From assembly GCF_036227405.1 (NCBI RefSeq), contig NZ_CP109473.1:3224001-3288000 (forward strand): a stretch of DNA of 64,000 nt. The letters are read 5' to 3'. The notes under the pieces are model-generated. The model did not search any database. It was not told where the DNA came from and saw nothing but the letters and a program-made list of their open reading frames with translations. Made by a program: the position numbers and the translations under genes. This DNA is from Streptomyces sp. NBC_01460 (GTDB lineage: Bacteria; Actinomycetota; Actinomycetes; Streptomycetales; Streptomycetaceae). Of this stretch, positions 46,639 through 55,110 are shown one piece after another; within the stretch, counting starts at the first letter, position 1; each line of letters begins with the position of its first letter.

Positions 46639-47112
46639 ATGGCGATCGATCATCTGGACGGCCGGCTCATCGTGCTGCTGGCCCGTGAGCCCCGTATCGG
46701 TGTACTGGAGGCGTCGCGGCGTCTCGGGGTGGCGCGCGGGACGGTGCAGGCCCGGCTGGACCGGCTTCAATCGAATGGCGTCATCCGGGGCTTCGGCCCG
46801 GACGTCGACCCGGCGGCGCTCGGCTACCCCGTGACCGCGTTCGCCACCCTGGAGATCAAGCAGGGCCAAGGCGCCGACGTCCGGGCCCATTTGCGCGGCG
46901 TGCCGGAGGTGCTGGAGCTGCACACCACGACCGGGCACGGGGACATGCTCTGCCGCCTGGTCGCCCGCTCCAACGCCGATCTCCAGCGGGTGATCGACCG
47001 CGTGGTCGGTTTTGATGGCATTGTCCGGGCTTCCACGGCGATCGTCATGGAAAACCCGGTGCCGCTGCGTATTATCCCGCTGGTTGAGCAGGCTGCAGGG
47101 GACACCGACTGA
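46639..47112 (+). CDS. AsnC/Lrp-family regulator
   Basis: A 157-residue regulator. The N-terminal winged HTH covers about 5-55 (LIVLLAREPRIGVLEASRRL, GVARGTVQARLDRLQSNGVI), and the C-terminal RAM ligand-binding domain follows (about 65-145, VTAFATLEIKQGQG and TTTGHGDMLCRLVARS). The divergent position suggests control of hppD in response to an aromatic amino acid or its keto acid. ATG 46639 follows AGGAGGCG. Confidence 0.9.
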   Translation: MAIDHLDGRLIVLLAREPRIGVLEASRRLGVARGTVQARLDRLQSNGVIRGFGPDVDPAALGYPVTAFATLEIKQGQGADVRAHLRGVPEVLELHTTTGHGDMLCRLVARSNADLQRVIDRVVGFDGIVRASTAIVMENPVPLRIIPLVEQAAGDTD

Positions 47113-47128
47113 GCCTACGGAGCAACAT

Positions 47129-47776
47129 GTGAACTTCTGGGAGTATGTGGGCACCCGCCACCAGCAACTGCTCACTGACACGTATCAGCACGCCAGCGCC
47201 GTCTTCCAGTGCATGGTCATCGCCACCCTCCTCGGCGTCCTGATCGGTGTCGTCAGCTACCGGAGCGGGTGGGGCGGCTCCCTGGCGATCACGTCGACCT
47301 CGGCGATCCTCACCATTCCGTCGCTCGCCGCGATCGGTCTGCTGATCCCCCTGGTCGGCCTCGGGGTCCCGCCCACCGTGATCATCCTGACGCTGTACGG
47401 GCTGCTGCCCATCGTCCGCAACTGCATCGTCGGGCTGCGCGGGGTCGACCCGACCCTCGTCGACGCGGCGAAGGGCATCGGCATGTCGCGGACCCGGCGA
47501 CTGCTCAAAGTGGAACTGCCCCTCGCGTGGCCGCCGATCCTCACCGGCATCCGGGTCTCCACCCAGATGCTGATGGGCATCGCCGCGATCGCCGCCTACG
47601 CCTCGGGCCCCGGACTCGGCAACGAGATCTTCCGCGGCCTCGCCTCACTCGGAAGCGCCAACGCCATCAACCAGGTTCTCGCCGGCACGGTCGGCATCGT
47701 CATCCTCGCCCTGCTCTTCGACGCCGCGTACGTCCTGCTCGGGCGGCTCACCATCCCTAGGGGGATCCGTGCCTGA
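47129..47776 (+). CDS. Osmoprotectant ABC transporter permease (first)
   Basis: A 215-residue permease of the OpuCB/ProW type with about 5-6 helices (VFQCMVIATLLGVLIGVVSY). The EAA-loop motif is DAAKGIGMSRTRRLLKVELPLAWPPI. GTG 47129 lies 8 nt after CGGAG; the frame is open upstream into the AsnC gene but those starts have no support. The last 8 bp overlap the ATPase gene. Imports compatible solutes such as glycine betaine or choline, together with the next three genes. Confidence 0.88.
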   Translation: MNFWEYVGTRHQQLLTDTYQHASAVFQCMVIATLLGVLIGVVSYRSGWGGSLAITSTSAILTIPSLAAIGLLIPLVGLGVPPTVIILTLYGLLPIVRNCIVGLRGVDPTLVDAAKGIGMSRTRRLLKVELPLAWPPILTGIRVSTQMLMGIAAIAAYASGPGLGNEIFRGLASLGSANAINQVLAGTVGIVILALLFDAAYVLLGRLTIPRGIRA

Positions 47777-49040
47777 GACCACCACCGCGTCGACGGAGCA
47801 GGACCGGCCGCGCCCGGCCACCACCTCGGGCGCCACCATCCGGCTGGAGAACCTCAGCAAGTCCTACCCGGGCAGCCCCGCCCCCGCCGTGGACGACGTG
47901 TCCATGGACATCAAGGCGGGCGAGACCGTGATCCTCGTGGGCCCCTCCGGCTGCGGGAAGTCCACCACGCTCAAGATGATCAACCGTCTGATCGAGCCGA
48001 CCTCCGGGCGGATCAAGATCAACGACGAGGACGTCACCGACATGGACCCGGTGAAGCTGCGCCGCAAGATCGGCTACGCGATCCAGTCCTCCGGCCTCTT
48101 CCCGCACATGACGGTCGCCGAGAACATCGCGCTCGTGCCCAAGATGACGGGCTGGTCGAAGTCCGGCGTGAAGGACCGCGTCGAGGAGATGCTCGACCTG
48201 GTCGGGCTCGATCCCCGCGAGTTCCACGGGCGCTACCCGCGCCAGCTCTCCGGCGGCCAGCAGCAGCGTGTGGGCGTGGCGCGCGCCCTCGCCGCCGATC
48301 CCCCGGTGCTGCTCATGGACGAGCCGTTCGGCGCCGTCGACCCGATCACGCGCGACCACCTCCAGGACGAGCTGATCCGGCTCCAGCACGAACTGCACAA
48401 GACGATCGTCTTCGTCACCCACGACTTCGACGAGGCGATCAAGCTCGGCGACCGCATCGCCGTCCTGCGGGAGCGGTCGCACATCGCGCAGTTCGACACC
48501 CCCGAGGCGATCCTCACCAACCCGACCGACGACTTCGTCTCCGGGTTCGTGGGGGCGGGCGCGGCCCTGAAGCGGCTCAACCTCACCCGCGTACGGGACG
48601 TGGGCATCGCCGACTTCCCGACGGTGACCGTCGAGGACCCGCTCCAGTCGATCTTCAACAAGCTGCGGGACGGCCGGCACAGCGAGCTGCTGATGCTGGA
48701 CCGCCGCAACCGTCCCTACAAGTGGCTGCGGCGCGGTGACCTGATGCGGGCCAAGGGTTCGCTGGCCCGCGCCGGGCAGCTGGTGCACGACACGGTGACC
48801 CGGGACGCGACCCTCCACGACGCGCTGGAGGCGGTCCTGACCGACAGCGGCGGGCGGGTCGCCGTGACGGGACGACGCGGTGAGTTCATCGGGGTCGTCG
48901 ACATGCAGACCCTGATGAACTCCGTGCAGGAGCTCCTGGAGGCCGACCGGCTCGCCGCGATGGAGCACGAGCACGACCTGGAGGAGCTGCGCGTCCACCG
49001 GACCGAGCACGAGCTCGAGGGGGGTGACGGCGGGCTGTGA
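47769..49040 (+). CDS. Osmoprotectant ABC transporter ATP-binding protein
   Basis: A 423-residue ATPase of the OpuCA/ProV type. Walker A GPSGCGKSTTLK, signature LSGGQQQR, Walker B LLMDEPFGAVDP and switch VTHDFDEA are complete. Two CBS domains fill the C-terminus (about 280-400), which in this family sense ionic strength or nucleotides and gate transport. GTG 47769 overlaps the permease stop by 8 bp; its own stop overlaps the next GTG, so the operon is translationally coupled. Confidence 0.93.
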   Translation: MPETTTASTEQDRPRPATTSGATIRLENLSKSYPGSPAPAVDDVSMDIKAGETVILVGPSGCGKSTTLKMINRLIEPTSGRIKINDEDVTDMDPVKLRRKIGYAIQSSGLFPHMTVAENIALVPKMTGWSKSGVKDRVEEMLDLVGLDPREFHGRYPRQLSGGQQQRVGVARALAADPPVLLMDEPFGAVDPITRDHLQDELIRLQHELHKTIVFVTHDFDEAIKLGDRIAVLRERSHIAQFDTPEAILTNPTDDFVSGFVGAGAALKRLNLTRVRDVGIADFPTVTVEDPLQSIFNKLRDGRHSELLMLDRRNRPYKWLRRGDLMRAKGSLARAGQLVHDTVTRDATLHDALEAVLTDSGGRVAVTGRRGEFIGVVDMQTLMNSVQELLEADRLAAMEHEHDLEELRVHRTEHELEGGDGGL

Positions 49041-49891
49041 CCCCCAGTCATCAGGCACCCCCCAAGGGGGAACGGCCCCCCGGCGAGCACGACGTGCAGG
49101 GCCACCCCTTCCGCGACGAGGAGGCGGAGCCCACCCCCTCGCCGTCCCGTCCGGCGCGCCGTCTCACCTGGAAGAAGCTCGTGCTGGTGCCGGCCGTCTG
49201 CGCGGTCGTCCTGGTCGTGACCTACCTGTGGATCACCAACGTCGACCTCGACTCGGTCGCGCAGAACTCGCTGGCCGGTGACACCGTGCAGCTGCGCTGG
49301 TGGCAGCACGTCCGGCTGACCGCGATCTCCACCTTCTGGGTGCTGATCATCGCGATCCCGCTCGGCATCGCGCTGACCCGGCGGGGCCTCAAGAAGGCGG
49401 CCCCCGGCGTCACGGCCCTCGCCAACATCGGCCAGGCGACGCCTGCGATCGGGCTGCTGGCCCTGCTGGTGATCTGGCTGGGCATCGGCCCCTCGACGGC
49501 CATCATCGGCATGGTGATCTACGCGGTCCTGCCGGTGCTCTCCAACACGGTGGCGGGGCTGAACGCCATCGAGCCGACGCTGGTCGAGGCCTCCAAGGGC
49601 ATCGGCATGTCGGCGACGGGGACGCTCACCAAGGTCGAGCTACCGCTCGCCGTCCCGCTGATCCTGGCGGGCGTACGCACCGCCCTGGTGCTCAACGTCG
49701 GCACCGCGACCCTCGCCACCTTCGGCGGCGGCGGCGGGCTCGGCGACCTGATCACCTCGGGCATCCAGACGCAGCGCATGCCCGTGCTGGTGCTCGGTTC
49801 CGTACTGACGGTGGTGCTCGCACTGCTGGTGGACTGGCTGGCCTCGCTGGTCGAACTGTGGCTGACGCCGCGTGGACTGGAGGAAGCGTGA
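49037..49891 (+). CDS. Osmoprotectant ABC transporter permease (second)
   Basis: A 284-residue permease of the same family with a longer, charged N-terminal tail of about 45 residues and six helices (VPAVCAVVLVVTYLWIT, IGLLALLVIWLGIGPSTAI). The coupling loop EASKGIGMSATGTLTKVELP matches that of the first permease. GTG 49037 overlaps the ATPase stop by 4 bp (GTGA). The two permeases should form a heterodimer. Confidence 0.88.
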   Translation: MTPSHQAPPKGERPPGEHDVQGHPFRDEEAEPTPSPSRPARRLTWKKLVLVPAVCAVVLVVTYLWITNVDLDSVAQNSLAGDTVQLRWWQHVRLTAISTFWVLIIAIPLGIALTRRGLKKAAPGVTALANIGQATPAIGLLALLVIWLGIGPSTAIIGMVIYAVLPVLSNTVAGLNAIEPTLVEASKGIGMSATGTLTKVELPLAVPLILAGVRTALVLNVGTATLATFGGGGGLGDLITSGIQTQRMPVLVLGSVLTVVLALLVDWLASLVELWLTPRGLEEA

Positions 49892-50856
49892 GGGTACGTA
49901 CGGGCCTGGCATCGGCGGCCGCGCTCGCCCTCCTGCTCACGGGATGCGGGCTGAAGAGCGGATCACCGCTGGTGGACGAGGTGGAACCCGGGTCGATCGG
50001 GAAGGGGCAGCCGCTCAAGGGCGCGTCCCTGACGGTGACCTCGAAGAACTTCAGCGAGAACATCATCCTCGGCCAGATCATGGGCCTGGTCTTCAAGGCG
50101 GCGGGTGCCGAGGTCCTGGACCGGACGAACCTGCCCGGGTCGATCAGCGCGCGTGAGGCGGTCGTCAAGGGCGACGCCGACGCGCTCTACGACTACACGG
50201 GCACGGCGTGGATCACCTACCTGGGCCACGCCAAGCCCATCGTCGACCCGCAGAAGCAGTGGAAGGCCGTGCGCGACGAGGACATCGGCAACGGGGTGAC
50301 CTGGCTGCCGCCGGCCACCCTCGACAACACGTACGCCCTGGCCATCAGCAAGAAGAACAACGCCAAGTACCACCTGAAGACCCTGTCGGACGTGGCCGCG
50401 CTCGCCAAGAAGGACCCGAAGGCCGTCACCGTCTGCGTGGAGAACGAGTTCGCCTCGCGCGACGACGGACTGCCGGGCATGCAGAAGCACTACGGGATGA
50501 AGCTGCCGGCCGCGAACATCAAGAAGATGGACGCGGGGATCATCTACACCCAGGTGAACACCGGCGGCTGCCTGCTGGGCGAGGTGTACACCACGGACGG
50601 CCGGATCAAGGCGATGAACCTCGACGTCACCGAGGACGACCAGCAGTTCTTCCCGAACTACAACGCCGCGCCCGCCATCCACACGGCGACCCTCGACAAG
50701 TACCCGGAGATCGCCGAACTTCTGGCTCCGGTCACCGAGAAGCTGACGACCCGGCTCGCACAGGAGCTCAACTCCAAGGTGGACGTCGACGGGGAGGACC
50801 CGCACGAGGTCGCGAAGGACTGGCTCGTGCAGGAAGGATTCATCCAGGAGGGCTGA
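49888..50856 (+). CDS. Osmoprotectant-binding lipoprotein
   Basis: A 322-residue substrate-binding protein of the OpuAC/ProX type, lipidated at the Cys of LLLTGCG. The family region is LTVTSKNFSENIILGQIMG and DALYDYTGTAWITY, with aromatic residues for the quaternary ammonium cage. It starts at GTG 49888 overlapping the permease stop by 4 bp. It delivers the solute to the two permeases. Glycine betaine, choline or carnitine are the usual ligands; I cannot tell which. Confidence 0.9.
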   Translation: MRVRTGLASAAALALLLTGCGLKSGSPLVDEVEPGSIGKGQPLKGASLTVTSKNFSENIILGQIMGLVFKAAGAEVLDRTNLPGSISAREAVVKGDADALYDYTGTAWITYLGHAKPIVDPQKQWKAVRDEDIGNGVTWLPPATLDNTYALAISKKNNAKYHLKTLSDVAALAKKDPKAVTVCVENEFASRDDGLPGMQKHYGMKLPAANIKKMDAGIIYTQVNTGGCLLGEVYTTDGRIKAMNLDVTEDDQQFFPNYNAAPAIHTATLDKYPEIAELLAPVTEKLTTRLAQELNSKVDVDGEDPHEVAKDWLVQEGFIQEG

Positions 50857-50876
50857 GGCAGCCGCCTCCGTACGCA

Positions 50877-50917
50877 CGCCGGGGCCCGTACCGCAACGCG
50901 CGGTACGGGCCCCGGCG
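50877..50917 (+). terminator. Terminator of the osmoprotectant operon
   Basis: CGCCGGGGCCCGTACCGC (50877-50894) and its exact 18-bp complement (50900-50917) enclose a 5-nt loop, 21 bp after the last stop. Confidence 0.88.
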
Positions 50918-50968
50918 TTGTCGCGTCCGACCGTTCGGCGCCCATACAAAGAAGTCGTTGCAAAAAAC

Positions 50969-51000
50969 AGGTTGCAAAGCAGTCTTTGCAACCTTATGGT
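50969..51000 (+). promoter_or_regulatory. Leaderless promoter with embedded 11-bp palindrome
   Basis: AGGTTGCAAAG (50969-50979) and CTTTGCAACCT (50984-50994) are exact inverted arms with a 4-bp spacer. TTGCAA at 50972-50977 and TATGGT at 50995-51000 are separated by 17 bp, and the ATG follows 6 bp later. The palindrome fills the whole spacer, so a bound regulator would block the polymerase. A third GTTGCAAA half-site lies at 50957. Confidence 0.7.
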
Positions 51001-51006
51001 CGTGCC

Positions 51007-51618
51007 ATGCCATCGAACGAGCCCGAGGGCCGCGCACCCGGCGCGGACGAAATGAACATCCACAAGATCGACGTCCGGACACTGCGCGGGCTCGCCCACC
51101 CCCTGCGCATCCGCCTGCTCAACGCCCTGCGGGAGTTCGGCCCTGCCACGGCGTCCGGACTCGCCGAGCGCCTCGGTGAGTCCAGCGGCGCCACCAGCTA
51201 CCACCTGCGGCAGCTCGCGACGTACGGCTTCGTCGAGGACGCCCCGGAGCGCGGCAAGGGGCGCGAGCGGTGGTGGAAGGCCGTCCACATGGGCACCACC
51301 CTCGACAGCAGCAGCTTCCTGGACCACCCGGACGCCGAAGTGCGCGGCGCCATCGGGGTCCTGCTCCACGAGTCGGCGTCCACGCACGCCCAGGAGCTGA
51401 ACACCTGGCTGGGGACGATGCACGAGTGGCCCGAGGAGTGGCGCGAGAGCTTCGACCTCAGCGACTTCAAGGTGCGGCTCACCCCGGAGCTGTCCCAGGA
51501 GCTCGCCCAGAAGATCCAGGACCTGGTGAACAGCTACCGGGGCCGCGTCCCCGAGGGCACCGAGGGATCGGCAGTCGTCCGCACCCACCTCCACATGTTC
51601 CCGCGCCCCACCGAATGA
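51007..51618 (+). CDS. ArsR-type winged-helix regulator
   Basis: A 203-residue regulator. An ArsR-like winged HTH covers about 20-85 (LRGLAHPLRIRLLNALREFG, ASGLAERLGESSGATSYHLR). The C-terminus (about 90-200) is helical, matching the long HTH proteins that in Streptomyces precede MFS genes. ATG 51007 has no ribosome site and fits a leaderless transcript from the palindrome-covered promoter. It heads an operon with a 60-residue protein and an MFS transporter, so it likely controls the exporter and itself. Confidence 0.88.
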   Translation: MPSNEPEGRAPGADEMNIHKIDVRTLRGLAHPLRIRLLNALREFGPATASGLAERLGESSGATSYHLRQLATYGFVEDAPERGKGRERWWKAVHMGTTLDSSSFLDHPDAEVRGAIGVLLHESASTHAQELNTWLGTMHEWPEEWRESFDLSDFKVRLTPELSQELAQKIQDLVNSYRGRVPEGTEGSAVVRTHLHMFPRPTE

Positions 51619-51631
51619 GGGGATCACCGTC

Positions 51632-51814
51632 ATGCACAGCGACATCCACATCCTGCTGCACACCTACCGCGCCGCCGAACTCCACGACGAGGCAACCGAG
51701 TTGCGCCCGACGCGTCCCGGGATCCGTCACCGCATGGGCTGGACGATGATCGAGCTCGGACTCAAGCTGACCCAGGCTCCCCCCGCACGGGCCCACGCCC
51801 CACGGGCGGTGTGA
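51632..51814 (+). CDS. Small conserved Streptomyces protein
   Basis: A 60-residue soluble protein (MHSDIHILLHTYRAAELHDE, GIRHRMGWTMIELGLKL). Similar peptides lie between HTH and transporter genes in other Streptomyces as far as I recall. The ATG follows GAGGGG. Its stop overlaps the next GTG by 4 bp (GTGA), so it belongs to the operon. Function unknown; a small amphipathic helix is predicted by eye. Confidence 0.7.
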   Translation: MHSDIHILLHTYRAAELHDEATELRPTRPGIRHRMGWTMIELGLKLTQAPPARAHAPRAV

Positions 51815-53148
51815 CCGTGGACGGGGGGAGGCACGGGGAGGAACACACGCCGCACCGCACTCCGCTGGTGGCCGTCCTCGCGGCGAACTCGATATCCACG
51901 GCGGGGACTTCGCTGACCCTCATCGGCGTACCGTGGTTCGTCCTGGAGACCACGGGGAGCGCCGGGAAGGCGGGGGTCGTCGCCTTCTGCGCGACCCTGC
52001 CGATCGTCGTCGCGGCCCTGGTGGGCGGGCCCGTCATCGACCGGCTGGGCCGGCGGCGGGTCGCCGTGGCCTCCGACGCGGTGTGCGCGGCCGCCGTCGC
52101 CGCCGTCCCGCTGCTGCACCACGCGGGAGCGCTCCACTTCTGGATGCTGTGCGCGCTGATGGCCGTGAACGGGCTGGCCCACACGCCCGGCAACACCGCG
52201 CGCTACGTCCTGGTGCCCGACCTCGCCGAGCACGCGGGCACCACGCTCGCCCGCGCCGCGAGCCTCTTCGATGCGGTGTCGCGGGGCGCCCGCATGGTCG
52301 GTGCCGCGCTGGCGGGCGTACTGATCGCCGTCGTCGGGGCCGAGACCGTGCTCCTGCTGGACGCCGCCACCTTCGCGCTGTCCGCCCTGCTCGTCGCGGG
52401 GGGCGTACGGGGGATCCGCGCGGCCGAGCCACGCAAGGCCGCGGCCCCGGTCTCCCTGCGCACGTACCGTGCCGAGCTGCGCGAGGGCTACGCCTACCTG
52501 CTGGGCAACCGGCTGCTGCTCGCCGTGGTGGTCATGGTGATGTTCATGAACGGGACGGACCAGGGCTGGAACGCCGTGCTGCTGCCCGTGCACGCCGAGG
52601 GCGAGCTGGGCGGCGCCACCGATCTCGGCCTGCTCACCGCGCTGTTCGGCGCGGGCGGACTGACGGGCGCCCTGCTGTACGGGGCGGTCGGGCACCGCTT
52701 CTCGCGGCGGACCGTGTTCGCGGTGTGCGTGGTGCTGTGCGGAGCCCCCCGGTTCGCCGTCGCGGCCCTCACCGGGACGACACTGCCCCTCGCGGTCACC
52801 ATGGCGCTGGGAGGCGTCGCCGGCGGCATGCTCAACCCGATCCTGACGACGGTGACGTACGAGCGTGTCCCCGAGGAGCTGCGGAGCCGGGTGTCCGGCG
52901 CGCTCACGGCCGGCTGCGAGCTCGCCATGCCGGTCGGCGGCCTCGCGGCGGGCCTGCTGGTCGAGGGCATGGGCGCGACGGGTGCGCTGCTGGCGATGGG
53001 CGGGGTGTACTTCCTGGCGACGCTGAGCCCGCTCGTCTTCCCCGCCTGGCGCGGCATGGGCAGCCCGGAGCCCTCGGTCAGCAGCTCGGAACCGTGCCGC
53101 CCTGGTCCAGCGCCCGCAGCGAGGACACCGCGCTCTCCAGTGTCGTGA
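51811..53148 (+). CDS. MFS exporter
   Basis: A 445-residue transporter with 12 predicted helices. Motif A is GGPVIDRLGRRR after TM2 and GHRFSRRT before TM8. It belongs to the MFS group of small-molecule exporters (like the macrolide-efflux MefA group). It is last in the operon with the ArsR-type regulator. The last 71 bp overlap the 3' end of the convergent Lon-like protease gene, so both C-termini are read from the same DNA. Confidence 0.85.
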   Translation: MTVDGGRHGEEHTPHRTPLVAVLAANSISTAGTSLTLIGVPWFVLETTGSAGKAGVVAFCATLPIVVAALVGGPVIDRLGRRRVAVASDAVCAAAVAAVPLLHHAGALHFWMLCALMAVNGLAHTPGNTARYVLVPDLAEHAGTTLARAASLFDAVSRGARMVGAALAGVLIAVVGAETVLLLDAATFALSALLVAGGVRGIRAAEPRKAAAPVSLRTYRAELREGYAYLLGNRLLLAVVVMVMFMNGTDQGWNAVLLPVHAEGELGGATDLGLLTALFGAGGLTGALLYGAVGHRFSRRTVFAVCVVLCGAPRFAVAALTGTTLPLAVTMALGGVAGGMLNPILTTVTYERVPEELRSRVSGALTAGCELAMPVGGLAAGLLVEGMGATGALLAMGGVYFLATLSPLVFPAWRGMGSPEPSVSSSEPCRPGPAPAARTPRSPVS

Positions 53149-53866
53149 CGGGGATCAGCCGCAGCCCTTCCGGCTTCTCCGCCTTCGCCTGCTTGCACTC
53201 GGCCTTCGGCACGAGGAAGACGGTGGCACCGTCGCGCCGGGCGGCCTGCGTCTTGAGGGAGACCCCGCCGACCGCGCCGACCTTGCCGTCGGCTTCGATC
53301 GTCCCCGTGCCGGCGATGTCGCGGCCACCGGTCAGGTCGCCGCCGGAGCCGTCGCCGTCCAGCTTGTCGATGATCCCCAGCGAGAAGAACAGGCCCGCGC
53401 TGGGACCGCCGACGTCGGCGAGGTGCAGGGTGATGTCGACCGAGCCGGGCTTCCTGTCCAGGTAGTTCAGGGCGGCGTCGACGGCGACGTTCTGCGACTC
53501 CTCCATGTCCTGGAGGTTGTGCCGCTCGATCTCCTTCTCGGAGTCACCGGTCGGATAGACGGAGTCGCGCGGCATGACCGCACGGTCCGCCCTGAACCAG
53601 CTGTCCACCACGTCCCCGATCCCGACGTCGGCCGTCGGCGCGGTCGCGAGGATCGTCGTCATCCGCAGCTCGCCGTCGGTGGTGCGGGTCGGCGCGCCCT
53701 TGATCGTGATGACCGGCGTCCCCTTGTCCTCCCCCAGGACGTCGGCGGTACTGCCCGGCTGAGCCACGGTGAACGGCAGGGGCGCGAAGGCCGCCGTGCC
53801 GAACAGGGCGAGAACGGGCAGGGCGCAGAGGGCGAGGGCGCGGGGGCGGGAGAGACGAATGGCCAC
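53078..53866 (-). CDS. Membrane-anchored Lon-like (S16) serine protease
   Basis: A 262-residue protein with a signal anchor at residues 8-27 (ALALCALPVLALFGTAAFA), so the rest is outside the membrane. The S16 protease domain fills about 115-220. The catalytic Ser lies in GGPSAGLFFSLGIID and Lys in GGVSLKTQAARR; the DI-G-TG-T motif IAGTGTIEADGKVGAVGG is typical. A PDZ domain, common in YlbL-type proteins, is not obvious. GTG 53866 lies 6 bp after TAGATT on the minus strand, a possible leaderless start. The substrate is unknown. Confidence 0.88.
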   Translation of the reverse strand: MAIRLSRPRALALCALPVLALFGTAAFAPLPFTVAQPGSTADVLGEDKGTPVITIKGAPTRTTDGELRMTTILATAPTADVGIGDVVDSWFRADRAVMPRDSVYPTGDSEKEIERHNLQDMEESQNVAVDAALNYLDRKPGSVDITLHLADVGGPSAGLFFSLGIIDKLDGDGSGGDLTGGRDIAGTGTIEADGKVGAVGGVSLKTQAARRDGATVFLVPKAECKQAKAEKPEGLRLIPVTTLESAVSSLRALDQGGTVPSC

Positions 53867-53987
53867 CTGCCCAATCTATCCGCCACACCCCCCGGGCACG
53901 GACCGCCCCGGCGCCACCGGGGCGGTCCGGCGTTCCGGGGTCGGTCCGTGCCCGGGAGTTTCCGGGGCCGGTCCGGCGGCGGTCCGG

Positions 53988-54629
53988 TCAGCGCAGCGCG
54001 TCGGCGACCTCGCGGGCCGCGTCCAGGACCCGGGGCCCGACCCGCTCCGGCACGGCGTCCGCGAGCATCACCACGCCCACGCTGCCCTCCACCCCGGAGA
54101 CCCCGACCAGGGGTGCCGCGGCCCCGCAGGCACCGGCTTCGAGCTCACCCTGGGTGAGCGTGTAGCCGGGGTGGTCGACCGTCTTCTGCCGGGCCGTGAG
54201 GATCGCCCGGCCCGCGGCGCCCCTGTCCAGGGAGTGACGGAAGCCGGCCCGGTAGGCCACGTGGTAGTCGGTCCACGTCGGCTCGACGACGGCGACCGCG
54301 AGCGCGTCCGATCCGTCGACGAGCGTGAGGTGCGCGGTGGCCCCTATGTCCTCGGCCAGGGAACGCAGCGCGGGCAGCGCGGCCTCCCTGACGAGCGGGT
54401 GCACCTGACGGCCGAGGCGCAGCACGCCCAGCCCCACTCGGGCCCGGCCGCCCAGGTCACGCCGGACGAGCGCGTGCTGTTCCAGGGTGGCGAGCAGTCG
54501 GTAGACCACGGTGCGGTTGACGCCGAGTTTGTTCGACAACTCGGTGACGGTCAGGCCGTGATCGGTATCGGCGAGCAGTTTGAGGACACGCAGTCCCCGG
54601 TCGAGCGTCTGAGAAGTCTCCGCGGTCAC
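53988..54629 (-). CDS. IclR-family regulator
   Basis: A 213-residue regulator. The winged HTH is at about 5-60 (LDRGLRVLKLLADTDHGLTV, GVNRTVVYRLLATLEQH) and the IclR effector domain follows with LVDGSDALAVAVVEPTW, GAAGRAILTA and CGAAAPLVGVSG. GTG 54629 is preferred, with GGGAGAGGG upstream; longer frames to 54845 are unlikely. No catabolic gene is adjacent, so the target is unknown. A perfect 13-bp palindrome at 54791-54803 is a candidate operator. Confidence 0.85.
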   Translation of the reverse strand: MTAETSQTLDRGLRVLKLLADTDHGLTVTELSNKLGVNRTVVYRLLATLEQHALVRRDLGGRARVGLGVLRLGRQVHPLVREAALPALRSLAEDIGATAHLTLVDGSDALAVAVVEPTWTDYHVAYRAGFRHSLDRGAAGRAILTARQKTVDHPGYTLTQGELEAGACGAAAPLVGVSGVEGSVGVVMLADAVPERVGPRVLDAAREVADALR

Positions 54630-54790
54630 GACGCCCTCTCCCTCGTGGTGAGCGGGGCGGTTGTCTCCGGGGTGCCGACGCCGGTCCCACGGCGACGCAC
54701 CGAGAGGCCGCCGACTGGTCATGGCACCGGCTGCGCTCCGCGGCCACACTGCCACGGGGCGTTCATGTTTCGGGGACATTAGCGAGCGGG

Positions 54791-54803
54791 TCCGCTCAGC
54801 GGA
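54791..54803. promoter_or_regulatory. Palindrome upstream of the IclR gene
   Basis: TCCGCTCAGCGGA is an exact 13-bp palindrome, and GGTC and GACC flank it. It lies 162 bp upstream of the IclR start. IclR proteins often bind palindromes of this length. Confidence 0.4.
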
Positions 54804-55056
54804 AGACCTCGTCCAGAATCCGGTCTCCCTCCGGAACAGCACCACATAACCGCCGGTCAGCGCCGGACCGTCCGGAACCCGAACATCTACGCGCGTTCAA
54901 GTCGCGTGACACCGCGGCGACCCTCCGTACACCACCGGTGAACGGTTGTTAACACCTCGTGAAGAACTGTTGCAAAAATCTTCCGCCCGCGCCCCCCGCA
55001 CGCCCTGTCCGTGCAGGGGCGCGCCCCCGCGTCCGGCACTCCCCGTGCAACGACAG

Positions 55057-55098
55057 GGCCCCGGTGCGCGCGGTTCGCACCGCCCCCGCACCGGGGCC
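55057..55098 (-). terminator. Hairpin after the helicase
   Basis: GGCCCCGGTGCG (55057-55068) pairs with CGCACCGGGGCC (55087-55098), 13 bp after the helicase stop. Confidence 0.7.
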
Positions 55099-55110
55099 GT
55101 CAGGGCGGGC

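Larger units (their letters stand above)
54630..55110. other. Intergenic region between the IclR gene and the helicase
   Basis: 481 bp with no gene of convincing length; the short ORF near 54661 has poor codon use. It holds the palindrome at 54791-54803, a less G+C-rich patch near 54940-54980 (GGTTGTTAACACC, GTTGCAAAAATCTTCC), and the helicase terminator at 55057-55098. Confidence 0.5.

Noticed and set aside
54661..54849. 62-residue ORF upstream of the IclR gene
   Set aside because: No ribosome site, Arg/Ser-rich shadow-like composition, and overlaps the palindrome.
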